From NCBI GenBank assembly GCA_032433765.1, contig JAVIAB010000124.1, forward strand, positions 71,473,746 through 71,537,745: 64,000 nucleotides of DNA, in the 5' to 3' direction. The notes beneath the pieces were generated by a model. It was not told the origin of the DNA, did no database searches, and was given only the letters and a program-made list of their open reading frames with translations. Origin of the DNA: Megaustenia siamemsis. Taxonomy: Eukaryota; Mollusca; Gastropoda; Stylommatophora; Ariophantidae. Made by a program: the position numbers and the translations under genes. Below are positions 11,310 to 22,711 of this stretch, piece after piece (within the stretch, counting starts at the first letter, position 1; the number at the start of each line of letters is the position of its first letter).

Positions 11310-14300
11310 ATTGAGTTATTGAGTTATTTGCGGGTCATCATTATTGCACTCCGAACATGTCCATATGTGATTAGATCCTCTCCTCAGCAAGTCCCGCAGT
11401 GTCCAGCGACTGACGACTCCAGTTCTGTGTTGGTTGATAAGTCTTCTTACACGGCCACTACGTTTCTCATTTCTGGCTGTGCCCATCGTAACTCCCATCT
11501 CTTTCATCAGAAGGAGTGACGTGAATTTGTGATGGTCGAAGTCCTGTGTCCTTTCTGCATCTCGGAGGGCATTGATGATGTTCGCCCGATCCAATGGACG
11601 CACGTCCTCAAAGACAGCGCAACTAGCCAACCTGTCCGCTCTAAAATGTCCCTGTACTCCCGAATGTCCAGGGACATAGACAAAGGTGACCTTACGCATT
11701 TTTTACCTCTGAAATAACTCTAACCATTGCATGCGTACAGTGCCCGCCTCCATTTTTTTTAATCATGCTCATCGAATCACTCAGTATACAGGCGTGGATA
11801 TAGTCTTGTGACTCTAACCATTTGAATGCCTTGGTCAATGCCATCACCTCCATCATCGTGGTCACAACGTATGCACCACTGTCTTCCTTGACTATTCTGC
11901 CTGCCGAGCGTGATGTAAATGCCCATGCACTTCTTTGGTGTCGTCTTACAGATCCGTCTGTATAGATGACTACATCTTTCTCATCGGTGTTATCGCAGAT
12001 GAGACCGTTGACCTCCGCATTGACCACGACTGAGTTATGTACCCTACTTTTCCTGTCGAGTTTGACAATACACGGGAATGTCCCCTTGAATGACGTGGGC
12101 ACAGGTATCCACTCCACGTCAACATTGATATTGGTAAGCCCACATACCTGTTTGATGACATCTTCTGCTCGGCCCATCCATGATTTGTCTCTTTTTAGCC
12201 TGGCACCTTTCCCTGTGTTGAGCTCGTGGTGCAATTGATGCTCTTTATCCGTACTAATCTTCAGGTATTCTCGTGCCCTCCAGATCTTGATTCTGTCATC
12301 CATGGTTGGAAAGTTAAGAAGATACCTCATTGCTACACAGGAGGTGTCTTCCGTACATCCCTAGATAATGCGCATGGCTTCATTTTGTATTTTCTCCAGC
12401 CTATAAATTTGAGTCGTACTGACAGTAAGAATTGCCAGGGCATACTCGATTGGTGCGAGGACTAATCCATGGAACAGAAGAGTAAGTAGCCTCTGCTCGA
12501 TGTTGGCAGCTGCCATGAACTTCAAGGCGGCTAATCCTTTGAGGGATTTTGTTATCACATGGTCAACGTACTCCCGAAAACACAGGCTGCGATCAAACTT
12601 AACTCCAAGGTATGTCAACAACTTGTCCCTGGTCACCTCATCAGCTCCCATTCGTACTACCGATGTGTCCGTACTAGCGATATGATTGTTAACCATAAAA
12701 CTGATGCTTTATTAGGATTAACCAAGGCACATGAAACCCCACACAAGGAAGAAATAATGTTCGATAATGTTCGTCTTGCATTTTGGAGGCGATTTCCCAT
12801 CTGCCTCTTCCCTGTCGATATACCAGAATATCATCAGCAAAGGTCATAGTTCTTTCCCTCCCATCCAGCTGTTGTTCCGTGATCGTTGTTGTGTACACGT
12901 TAAATAGAACTGGTGACAATCGTGAGCCTTGTGGCAGCCCTGGACAAATGGATGTTGGCTCGGAAAACCAAACTCCACATCTGAGTATCACCTTCCTCTG
13001 AAACAATGCAGTAGCAATCCATCTAATGAGGAAGGGGTGCACCGCCAGTTTGAGGAGCATGTGCATGAGATATTCAAATGGAACTCTGTTGTATGCATCC
13101 TCCAGATCTATAGCAGCAGAACATGTCTCCTCTCGTCTGTGGAAGCCTTTGAAGACGCCATAGGCGAAGACTGCCGCATTCAGCCATGTCTCTTTGTGAT
13201 ATCTATAATCTCTGAGTGTGGGTGGGAATGCGCGTTTCTGTTCAAGGTGACAGGTGAGAATGGGTACAAATAATAATACATAAATATTATTATATGGGGA
13301 ACTTCCGAGGCGATAATAGGGAATAATAGAACAAAGAAGTATGTGTTAGCACTCGGAAAAATTGACAGACAAACAACAATAGAAAAAAACGAAGAACAAT
13401 ATATGGTCCGAAGTGGGATCGAACCCGTACTCAGTGGCACCGCGTCTTGCCACGAGAAGCCGAACGCTTGGCACACTGCCACGCAGCCAACTAAAAAAAT
13501 GGCTATTGCAGCAGTGTCTTACACGAAAGGCGTTCTCAATGACTATAGCATAGGGTAACGATCACAGACCGGAAATAAATTGTATATTTGTACTTTCCTA
13601 TTAATGCAAGTATCTCCCAGTAGGGCTGAATACTTGTGTTGTAGACAAACATTTATTGAACGAAACAGCACGAATAGTAGTTCCCAGTGGTTATATACTG
13701 GGTACAAATAATAATACATAAATATTATTATATGGGGAATTTCCGACGCGATAATAGGGAATAATAGAACAAAGAAGTATGTGTTAGCACTCGGAAAAAT
13801 TGACAGACAAACAACAATAGAAAAAAACGAAGAACAATATATGGTCCGAAGTGGGATCGAACCCGTGACAGGTGAGAACACGGGCAACTATTTTCTTCAG
13901 CAGCTTGACCGCAGTGTACTGCAAATGGTCCTTGTTTGGCTTCAGTAGCGGTAGTAAGTAGCTGTGCAGCCACTCCTTAATCTGGCCATTCCGGATGCTG
14001 ACATTAAACTCTTTGACCAGTTTGTTCAAGTTGTCGTCACCTAAATCGCCTATGTCGTCGTACCGAACACCATCTAGACCAGGAGCAGTGTTGTGTGACC
14101 TTTTAAGTGTTGTGCGAATGGTATCGGTTGTGATTGTGCGATCTTCTCCCATCACTACATCCTCACACAATCCTGACAGCGACCCCTATATCCTCATTCT
14201 TACAGCCTTATTTCGTGGTCAGTTTGCTCAATGTAGCGGGCAAGCAGGGCCTTCACTTTGCTCTCATCAGATTTGTGCCATATCTGACCTGTACTCTGAA

Positions 14301-14345
14301 AGTCTGGTATGTCTCTGTGTCGTGTTGTGCTATTCAACTTGAAAC
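11310..14345 (-). mobile_element. RNase H LINE, RT plus RNase H, split by a SINE-like insertion
   Basis: Minus-strand non-LTR element. Upstream RT start at 13870-14170 reads LKRSHNTAPGLDGVRYDDIG. The RT core at 12689-13066 has GLPQGSRLSPVLFNVYT and the catalytic TFADDILVY. The thumb region is at 12361-12690. The RNase H domain at 11692-12010 shows VVIYTDGSVRRHQ, MMEVMALTKAF and LSDSMSMIKK. The H-x-G motif VPGHSGVQGHFRADRLA is at 11640-11680 and a Cys-rich IWTCSECNND tail ends near 11320. These are the catalytic residues of RT and RNase H. Frameshifts separate the pieces. I-group (Nimb/I-like) is the likely clade, but this is an inference. The 3' end carries GAG(T)TATTGAGTTATT repeats. Confidence 0.82.
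13261..13864 (-). mobile_element. 604-bp SINE-like insertion with 166-bp terminal direct repeats
   Basis: The insert interrupts the RNase H LINE and is flanked by the 14-bp duplication GTGACAGGTGAGAA (13247-13260 and 13865-13878). Its two ends (13261-13426 and 13699-13864) are 166-bp direct repeats differing at about two positions. On the minus strand the interior holds a tRNA-like head at 13427-13500, with TGGCAGTGTGCCAAGCG as box A, followed by box B GGGTTCGATCCC at the repeat edge. The spacer carries a TATATAA and an AATAAA word. It can be read as a 1.4-unit tandem SINE or as a miniature terminal-repeat retroelement. The long duplication favours target-primed insertion. Confidence 0.72.
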
Positions 14346-15139
14346 ATCTGACTTTTCATATTCTTTTATGATCAGGTCTTTCATAATTTTTTAAAGGGTA
14401 TAATTCATAGATGTTTTTTATTCTGCGGGAGGTAGGGTATGCTAATGAATCAGTCAATAATTATGATCTACAACAATGTTCAGACTGTGAACATTAGGTC
14501 AAATGGAGATGCCGGAAAGGAGTGATAAGCGGGAAGTCACAGAAGAATAAGAAATCAACACAGAAATGAAATAGTCAGTCTCCACACACTGAGCGCTGTA
14601 CTGGGAAGGAGTGTCAGCACTTGTGTATGTGTGCGACGTGGAGTAATGATCCGTTGACTAAACTAAACTAAACTAAACTAAACTATATTTTGTAAAGACT
14701 GGATTTGTGTTCTTTCTTTGATTCCTAATCTCTTGGTGAAGTTGAGAAGACACTGAATGAAGCCAGCTAAATTGCTGCATCCAAAGTCAAGTTCAGTATC
14801 GTATGGCTTAGTTTTTGATGCACTATTAATAATGGGATAAATATAATTTATCTTTCTGCCTAGCTATATTGTTAAACTGTTAATGTCCTTCGTGGCGTTC
14901 AAATGATTACTTATTTTCAAACATTTAAATGCATTCTTTAAAAGAAACTAACAGGATTATAATCTTGCACTAAAGATGCAATTTCAAATATTTAAAAAAA
15001 ATGTCAAAGGTGAAAACAAAACAAAAAAAGAAATGTTACCGTGTTCAGGATTTGTAAAAAAGACAGAGCTAAATTACTCACCAGGTCACAAGTCATTTAC
15101 AGAACATTGCATTCACCACAGCCGGTCTGAAAGACTCTC
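14346..15139. other. Unassigned intronic sequence with short (TAAAC)n
   Basis: The only structured element is a TAAAC-type five-base repeat at about 14657-14685. The rest is AT-rich without supported exons. Confidence 0.5.
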
Positions 15140-15530
15140 TTTCTCTAGTCAGATCTCACACTTATCATGATGTCATGTCCAAGGTCTTCTTGATGTCTTG
15201 AAATCATCTTACTCTTGGTCTGCCCCTGATGCGTCGCACAGGAACCATGCCTTCCATTATTGTTCTTCCAGCCCGTTGTGTCCTTTGATGTGGCCATATT
15301 ATTTTAATGTCCTCTGTTGAATGGTATTTATAAGCTGTTTGAGAGAAGCACTGTGACATCAACATATCTGAGTTCTGAAATTATGTTGCCATTTATTGTG
15401 AAAGGTTCGAACTTCACAAATCTGTCCTGTCATCGTTTCTGACGTTCTCAAGATGTTCTCAGCATTGTTGAACAGGTATTGGGATATGATGCATCCCTGC
15501 CTAACCCTTTTTTTTTACTTCAAACATTTT
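15140..15530 (-). mobile_element. LINE fragment (RT C-terminal part), decayed
   Basis: The minus strand shows RQGCIISQYLFN and QQRTLK-YGHIKG-like remnants, then SGADQE followed by basic residues. These are consistent with the RT block RQGCxxSPxLFN and the C-terminal W-x-GH region of RTE-like LINEs. Many lesions. Confidence 0.5.
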
Positions 15531-15652
15531 GATGTTTCGCCCGCTATTCTGATAGCTGCTTGCTGTTCATGATATAGGTTAAATAACAATGAAAAAATAA
15601 TATAATGTTTAAGCGGCGTGCATTAGAATGATTTTGACACTGAACAACCAAC

Positions 15653-15784
15653 CTATGGCAGCACACCTAGTTCCATCTCCTCGGAAGCCAGAATTACATA
15701 CACACCGAGACTGGTTGGTGGCTCCAGTGAAAGCACAGCGAGCATTTCTGTCACAAACATTCTGACCACATAATCTCACATCGA
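15653..15784 (-). CDS. Nidogen-like gene, EGF module exon 2
   Basis: Acceptor TATTTTACAG|TC and donor CCATAG|GTTGGT bound a 132-bp exon (44 codons, phase 1-1). The product reads VDVRLCGQNVCDRNARC, then CVCNSGFRGDGTRC: six cysteines in EGF spacing with the GFRGDGTRC nidogen-type ending. The donor GTTGGT is weaker than usual, but the frame continues only briefly past it into non-EGF sequence. The 21-kb gap from the previous exon is filled with repeats. Another EGF exon hidden there cannot be excluded because the phases would still agree. Confidence 0.83.
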
Positions 15785-16139
15785 CTGTAAAATATAAATC
15801 AATCGATTGTGGGTGCAGATCACCAGGGAATTTTAGCAATTCTAAAACTTGATAATATTGCTAAAAGATTAACCATAGTCGATAACACATGGCCACATTT
15901 CTTTATCATTTGTTTTTAAATAAATTATAAGCGACACAATAACTTATTTAACAAGAGAAATTACACAACCGATGTGAAGTGAGTTCTGATATTTCTACAA
16001 TAAATCTCATTGAAATCCAGTTGAGAGAAAGTACATTCACTTGCGGTTGTCTTGGAAAACTTGAGCAGTTATTAGCAGAAAACGAAAGAACAGTTATGAG
16101 AACATGCTTTGTAAAAAAATAATCAAAGGTGTACATAAA

Positions 16140-16560
16140 AGAACTGAGAACTATCTTCTTCTTCGTTGAGGTGAGATGTAGTTCGCGGTCTTTTGCTCTA
16201 CTGCTGGCTTCTCCTACTGTTATATTTCCTAGAATTTCTAATATCCCATTAATCCATTTTTTTCGTGGTCGGCCCTTGGGTCTGGTGTTCTTCCAAAGTT
16301 CATTGAATATTCGTTGTGTTGTGTTTTGATCTGTCTGTCCTATTACGTGGCCAAACCATGTGTCTGTTGTTTCTTTATGTACTCAATGGTGGAAATTACT
16401 CTTAGCCTTCTTCTTCATTCTGACCTTAACTCACGTGCTGTTTCCTATCACGCGTCTAGCACATTCCATTTCGGGAGTGGTTCTTTTTTTTTTTTTCTTG
16501 AGTCTATAGAGTCCATGCCTGGCATAGGTAGAAACTACGTTTGCATAAAAATTGTATTGT
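16140..16560 (-). mobile_element. LINE 3' coding fragment, decayed
   Basis: The minus strand encodes a degraded stretch matching the LINE C-terminal pattern: a W-F-G-HVI-like block, Q-T-T-Q-RIFNELW and PKGRPRKKWI, then a final Y-ISPQR. No 3' tail signature was matched to the other families here. Confidence 0.5.
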
Positions 16561-16799
16561 AGAGTGCCCGTTTTGCCTCTAGTGTTAGGGAACTGTAGTC
16601 CTCAGAAATAATAAATAACGAAATGGAAGAAGGCTCATAACAAAAAAATAGATAGCTGGAGAGAATACTATTAAATAGAACTCCTTGACTGTAGAACAAT
16701 GATAGCACAGAACATAGAATAACAACGCTAGAAACAAAAAAATCGTAAATTTCTGAAGTAGAAACACATGTTAATCAGTTAACAAAATACCAAGTAGAT

Positions 16800-17190
16800 T
16801 GTTTTAAATACCTGAAAACAGTTAACATCAGATGAAAGATGTCTTTGGAGGTGAAACGTAGAATTGCACCAGTCAAGATTATGTTTAACAAAATGACAAA
16901 AACATTATGCAACAAGTCAATATTATTGAGAGTTAGAAAGAGAGTTATAAAGTGCTACATTGATTCAGTGTTGCTTTATGAAGCGAATTACTGATAGTAA
17001 ACACGTTTAGAATCTGTTGAGTATATGTTTCTGTTTTGTTTGTTTTTGTTTGTGTGAAAAAAAGATGAGAACACAAGTGAGGAAAAGGCAGTCCAGATTC
17101 GTGGGGCTTGGATGCAGAAGAAGTGAGTTGGAATAGTTAACAACAGGATAAATAGAAGAGGAGAGTGAAGGAGATAATCAAAGGTAAAAG
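16800..17190 (+). mobile_element. LINE alpha-type C-terminal fragment, decayed
   Basis: The plus strand resembles the KYLKTVN-x-R, KRRIAPVKIMFNKMTKTLCN and RVRKRVIKCYIDSVLLYEA blocks, equivalent to KYLGTLLTSDG and ETRKRVLxCYVEPVLTYG in the better alpha copies. Confidence 0.55.
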
Positions 17191-17992
17191 ATGCTGAGTT
17201 GTTTGACGTTATGGCATTGGCAAAATATCAACAATGGAAATATTGTACTGCGCACAAGATCGAGTACCGTGCAGAGAAATGACAACCAACGGGTCTTGGC
17301 ATGGAACATTAATGAATTAATTCAAACACACACAGCGCTACGTAGAACTGCAACACAAAACAATGCAGGTGAAGAAAGTACAAGGTTATAATAAATGATT
17401 CATTGCATCTGACTTTCAAGTTCTACTACGTACAAGCTATGGTTTGCAATCGCTTTTGTTAATCATGCAACGAAAGTGAACATCTAATATTTTAAAAGTC
17501 GAGTATGCAGACTTCATTGTAACAAAATAGATGGCAGATGAAAAAAAACTGACTGAGCAGTAGAATGCGTTTTGTGTTTTGTAATATGAGAAGTGTTGAT
17601 CCACTGTTACCAGCCAGCGAGCGCCCACAAAATAAAACATACAAGCAACCATAGCATTTTTTAATGACAATGATATCGATATTTCAACAACACACGTTTC
17701 TTATATAAAGAGTGATTTAAAAATAAGAGAGAGAGAGAGAAAGAGAAAGAATGTTATGAGTGCAGCTTTCTGTTGATAATAGACGACATAAACGACTCGA
17801 CGTTTCGGCCCAGTACAAGCCTTACCCGGAAAACATAAACAAAATATAAAGCAAAAAATTCCTAAGAAAATGATAAGTGGATTACATTTTGCTTTAATAA
17901 TAAAATTTAGTCAAATGTAAGAAAACAGGTTGAAAAAATCTTCTTTTGTATGCTGCGTCTGTCCTAGGGCAAAAGAACGGCCCGCAGGTGAT
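17191..17992. other. Unassigned sequence before the 81-bp minisatellite
   Basis: It contains a (GA)n-rich patch near 17730. At about 17795-17830 the minus strand has GGGTAAGGCTTGTACTGGGC followed by CGAAACGTC. That resembles the conserved tail motif of Penelope-like elements, but nothing else of such an element is visible. Confidence 0.4.
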
Positions 17993-19531
17993 AGGTCGTT
18001 ACATGGACACAGAGGTAACCAACAATAGAAGATGTATGGCTGGCCAACAGTGGTGAAGTAGTGGGTCTCAAATAGGTCGTTACATGGACACAGAGGTAAC
18101 CAACAATAGAAGATGTATGGTTGGCCAACAGTGGTGAAGTAGTGGGTCTCAAATAGGTCGTTACATGGACACAGAGGTAACCAACAATAGAAGATGTATG
18201 GCTGGCCAACAGTGGTGAAGTAGTGGGTTTCAAATAGGTCGTTACATGGACACCGAGGTAACCAACAATAGAAGATGTATGGCTGGCCAACAGTGGTGAA
18301 GTAGTGGGTCTCAAATAGGTCGTTACATGGACACAGAGGTAACCAACAATAGAAGATGTATGGCTGGCCAACAGTGGTGAAGTAGTGGGTCTCAAATAGG
18401 TCGTTACATGGACACAGAGGTAACCAACAATAGAAGATGTATGGTTGGCCAACAGTGGTGAAGTAGTGGGTCTCAAATAGGTCGTTACATGGACACAGAG
18501 GTAACCAACAATAGAAGATGTATGGTTGGCCAACAGTAGTGAAGTAGTGGGTTTCAAATAGGTCGTTACATGGACACCGAGGTAACCAACAATAGAAGAT
18601 GTATGGCTGGCCAATAGTGGTGAAGTAGTGGGTCTCAAATAGGTCGTTACATGGACACCGAGGTAACCAACAATAGAAGATGTATGGCTGGCCAACAGTG
18701 GTGAAGTAGTGGGTCTCAAATAGGTCATTACATGGACACAGAGGTAACCAACAATAGAAGATGTATGGTTGGCCAACAGTGGTGAAGTAGTGGGTCTCAA
18801 ATAGGTCGTTACATGGACACAGAGGTAACCAACAATAGAAGATGTATGGCTGGCCAACAGTGGTGAAGTAGTGGGTCTCAAATAGGTCGTTACATGGACA
18901 CCGAGGTAACCAACAATAGAAGATGTATGGTTGGCCAACAGTGGTGAAGCAGTGGGTCTCAAATAGGTCGTTACATGGACACAGAGGTAACCAACAATAG
19001 AAGATGTATGGTTGGCCAACAGTGGTGAAGCAGTGGGTCTCAAATAGGTCGTTACATGGACACCGAGGTAACCAACAATAGAAGATGTATGTTTGGCCAT
19101 CAGTGGTGAAGTAGTGGGTCTCAAATAGGTCGTTACATGGACACAGAGGTAACCAACAATAGAAGATGTATGGCTGGCCAACAGTGGTGAAGTAGTGGGT
19201 CTCAAATAGGTCGTTACATGGACACAGAGGTAACCAACAATAGAAGATGTATGGCTGGCCAACAGTGGTGAAGTAGTGGGTCTCAAATAGGTCGTTACAT
19301 GGACACCGAGGTAACCAACAATAGAAGATGTATGGCTGGCTAACAGTGGTGAAGTAGTGGGTCTCAAATAGGTCGTTACATGGACACAGAGGTAACCAAC
19401 AATAGAAGATGCATGGCTGTCCAACAGTGGTGAAGTAGTGGGTCTCAAATAGGTCGTTACATGGACACAGAGGTAACCAACAATAGAAGATGTATGGTTG
19501 GCCAACAGTGGTGAAGCAGTGGGTGTCAAAT
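17993..19531. repeat. 81-bp minisatellite, exactly 19 copies
   Basis: Copies start every 81 bases from 17993 to 19451, each beginning AGGTCGTTACATGGACAC. Copy differences are few, mainly A/C in CAC[A/C]GAGG, C/T in ATGG[C/T]TGG and TAG/CAG. Because 81 is a multiple of three, one minus-strand frame stays open for about 520 codons with a 27-residue period (SSIVGYLCVHVTTYLRPT core). I see no promoter, splice context or signal for a real protein. Confidence 0.97.
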
Positions 19532-19725
19532 AGATGAAAGAGTAGGGTTATCAGAAATTTGGACTTTGGAAAATACGTCCTGCTACTTAAGTGTTTGTCC
19601 GGCTTCCGGCCAGGTTTTGTAGAAAACTGGAAATTGCCCTACTTTTCTAATGCTGAAGACATAAATATACAATGTTTTAAATTACTCTTTCATATTTCAT
19701 TAAATCTACACCACTGTAAGTTCTT

Positions 19726-19990
19726 AAGGGAGCCGCGATAGCTCAGTGGTTAGTGAACTGGACTACAAAGGACAAGAGGTAGGGTTCGATCCCAACCGAC
19801 GGCTTTCGGATTCACCCAGCCTTAAATGCGTGCCGGATTTTTTCTGGGAAAGTAAAGCGGCACGGGCGTAATACCGACCACATTACCCCAAAAATCATGT
19901 GCTGAAGGTCTGTAAAATTTACGGTCACTAACACCATATTAGCCATATACGTCACTTGGCGTGACGGGGTATCTTTACTTTACTTTACTT
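19726..19990 (+). mobile_element. tRNA-derived SINE with 13-bp target duplication
   Basis: The head contains box A-like TAGCTCAGTGGTTAG and box B GGTTCGATCCC. The body has GGGAAAGTAAAGCGGCACGG and ACCGACCACATTACC, and the tail ends in repeated CTTTA. Flanks are ACTGTAAGTTCTT at 19713-19725 and 19991-20003, a perfect duplication. Related copies lie at 45841-46096 and 55921-56165. The GGGAAAGTAAAG core is reminiscent of SINEs common in gastropods; that is an inference. Confidence 0.92.
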
Positions 19991-20003
19991 ACTGTAAGTT
20001 CTT

Positions 20004-20520
20004 GCAGTCGAATTCAAGGCATGATAAAAGAGCGCATAGGCCACGTTGATTCACCATCCGATGAAGTACGGAATCGATTTATTATGTTGTAGTTTTGAGC
20101 TTGAAATGTATTTCGATTTCCCCGATGTTTTTCCTCCCGGTCCATTATTAATTTCTGCATGGTGCACTTCAAATATTCTCGTTAAGATTTAATGAATTCA
20201 AGTAAAGTTACTAGAAATAAAAACACGTGCCAGCGAAACTAAGTTGTAAGTAAAATGATGTATATCACATACACTTGAAAAACAAACGTTATCAACGAAG
20301 TGAATGGCTCTTTCTGAGGAAAATGCTATTGAGAGTTGCAAGAAATACTGGCAACAATATTCTTTCAAATTTAAAGAGGAGAGTAAATTAACAAATTGTC
20401 GGCGTTGGATGTCCCGCTCACATTCCCTACAATTATTGTTATCATTGTGCAGCTGGAGTGTTTACATACAGATCATATTACTAAAATAGATAAACTGCTT
20501 CTATACATCGCCATTAATTA
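20004..20520. other. Unassigned intronic sequence
   Basis: No exon or repeat was recognised. An open stretch of about 60 codons at 20304-20489 has no family motif. Confidence 0.4.
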
Positions 20521-21224
20521 GTCTTAATCGCTAAGAGTGAAAATAAGTTACAAGAAATGTTAGGCATTATAGTGAAGGAAAGCAAAAATAAAGGACTCAG
20601 CCTTAATAGCAGAAAGACAGAAGTAATGGTAAAAACAAAGAAATCGACTTCACTACAATGCACAATAAAAACAAATAGAACAATATTAAAACAGTTAAAC
20701 GAATTTAAATATCTGAAAACAATGTTAACCTCAGATGGTAAATGTACAATAAAGGCGAGATGGAGAATAACTCAGGCAAAAGCAGCTTTCCAAAATATGA
20801 GGAAGCAACTGTGCAATCCATTTTGATAATAAAAACAAAACAAAAAAAGAGTTCTTAGATGTTATATACAGCCAGTCTTAACATATGGATATGAATCATG
20901 GACAATAGGACAGCAGACAAGAACATCACTGAAGTCTGTAGAAATGAGGTTTTATAGCAGAATAGTGATAATACCAGGAACAGCTTTAGCTAGAGTAATG
21001 AAAACGTTCTGAAAGAGGCCAAAGCAAAAAGATAGTTAATTTCCAATATTAGGAAGAAAATAATCACCATTCTTTGGCCATGTAATGAGAAGGGAACAGC
21101 TGGAATATATTGTGACAACTGGGAAAATTGAGGGACGAAGAGATAGAGAAAAGATACCAGACAGATTAGGATAATGGCTTGGCAGAAGGTCAACAACAGA
21201 AATGATAAATAACTGTTGAGGTCG
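20521..21224 (+). mobile_element. LINE alpha 3' copy, source of the 89-bp satellite
   Basis: The plus strand encodes IVKESKNKGLSLNSRKTEVM, FKYLKTMLTSDGKC and QAKAAFQNMRKQLCNPF, then further C-terminal blocks with frameshifts (FYSRIVI, HVMRREQLEYIVTTGKIEG). It is 5'-truncated after the RT fingers. The 3' terminus GAAAGTTGTGGAGAGACA runs directly into the tandem array at 21225. Confidence 0.85.
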
Positions 21225-22470
21225 AAAGTTGTGGAGAGACAAGATCACCTACATCAGCAGGCATGGTACCTGATGACGATACATAGTACACAACGAAAGT
21301 CTTGGATGTTACCAAAGTTGTGGAGAGACATGATCACCTACACCAGCTGGCATGGTACCTGATGCCGACACATAGCACACAACGAAAGTCTTGGATGTTA
21401 CCAAAGTTGTGGAGAGACATGATCACCTACACCAGCTGGCATGGTACCTGATGACGATACATAGCACACAACGAAAGTCTTAGATGTTACCAAAGTTGTG
21501 GAGAGACATGATCACCTACACCAGCTGGCATAGTACCTGATGACGATACATAGCACACAACGAAAGTCTTGGATGTTACCAAAGTTGTGGAGAGACATGA
21601 TCACCTACACCAGCTGGCATAGTACCTGATGACGATACATAGCACACAACGAAAGTCTTTGATGTTACCAAAGTTGTGGAGAGACATGATCACCTACACC
21701 AGCTGGCATAGTACCTGATGACGATACATAGCACACAACGAAAGTCTTGGATGTTACCAAAGTTGTGGAGAGACATGATCACCTACACCAGCTGGCATAG
21801 TACCTGATGACGATACATAGCACACAACGAAAGTCTTGGATGTTACCAAAGTTGTGGAGAGACATGATCACCTACACCAGCTGGCATAGTACCTGATGAC
21901 GATACATAGCACACAACGAAAGTCTTAGATGTTACCAAAGTTGTGGAGAGACATGATCACCTACACCAGCTGGCATAGTACCTGATGACGATACATAGCA
22001 CACAACGAAAGTCTTGGATGTTACCAAAGTTGTGGAGAGACATGATCACCTACACCAGCTGGCATGGTACCTGATGACGATACATAGCACACAACGAAAG
22101 TCTTAGATGTTACCAAAGTTGTGGAGAGACATGATCACCTACACCAGCTGGCATGGTACCTGATGACGATACATAGCACACAACGAAAGTCTTAGATGTT
22201 ACCAAAGTTGTGGAGAGACATGATCACCTACACCAGCTGGCATAGTACCTGATGACGATACATAGCACACAACGAAAGTCTTGGATGTTACCAAAGTTGT
22301 GGAGAGACATGATCACCTACACCAGCTGGCATGGTACCTGATGACGATACATAGCACACAACGAAAGTCTTAGATGTTACCAAAGTTGTGGAGAGACATG
22401 ATCACCTACACCAGCTGGCATGGTACCTGATGACGATACATAGCACACAACGAAAGTCTTGGATGTTACC
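21225..22470. repeat. 89-bp satellite, 14 copies, derived from a LINE 3' end
   Basis: Copies begin AAAGTTGTGGAGAGACATGA every 89 bases from 21225, with the last full copy ending at 22470 and 7 bases of a 15th. About the first 55 bases of the unit are the alpha LINE 3' terminal sequence. The remaining 34 bases (CATAGCACACAACGAAAGTC and following) are non-LINE. The first copy is closest to the LINE, and later copies share derived changes such as CACCAGCTGGCAT. Confidence 0.96.
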
Positions 22471-22711
22471 AAAGTTGCTTCTGATATTACATTTAATAAC
22501 ATTTAGCAAAAATAACACATTTGACCTACTTAGCCCAGAGATGTAAACATAACAACAGAAATCATGACATACATCAACTGCATCAAATCCTTTCAACAAA
22601 CTGCAGAACCCCAGGAGATCCAACGTACTCAGTTCACTGACTCTTGTGTATGTTGGAGTGTCGAGGCATATACAAAATTCTGGTTCTTGTCATGTGGTAG
22701 CATCAATCATT

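Noticed and set aside
13180..13887. Two minus-strand frames sharing about 55 residues as a duplicated membrane protein
   Set aside because: The shared part is the 166-bp terminal repeat of the SINE-like insertion. The hydrophobic look comes from T-rich sequence.
17964..19529. A 521-codon minus-strand frame as a repeat protein gene
   Set aside because: It is produced by an 81-bp tandem unit divisible by three. No start context, splice sites or flanking domains.
19730..19802. A functional tRNA gene at the GATAGCTCAGTGG / GGTTCGATCC boxes
   Set aside because: The sequence continues into a conserved SINE body and tail, has a 13-bp target duplication, and recurs at 45841 and 55921.
17993..22470. 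Direct repeat arrays as possible CRISPR
   Set aside because: Units are head-to-tail without unique spacers, no cas genes, and the genome is eukaryotic.
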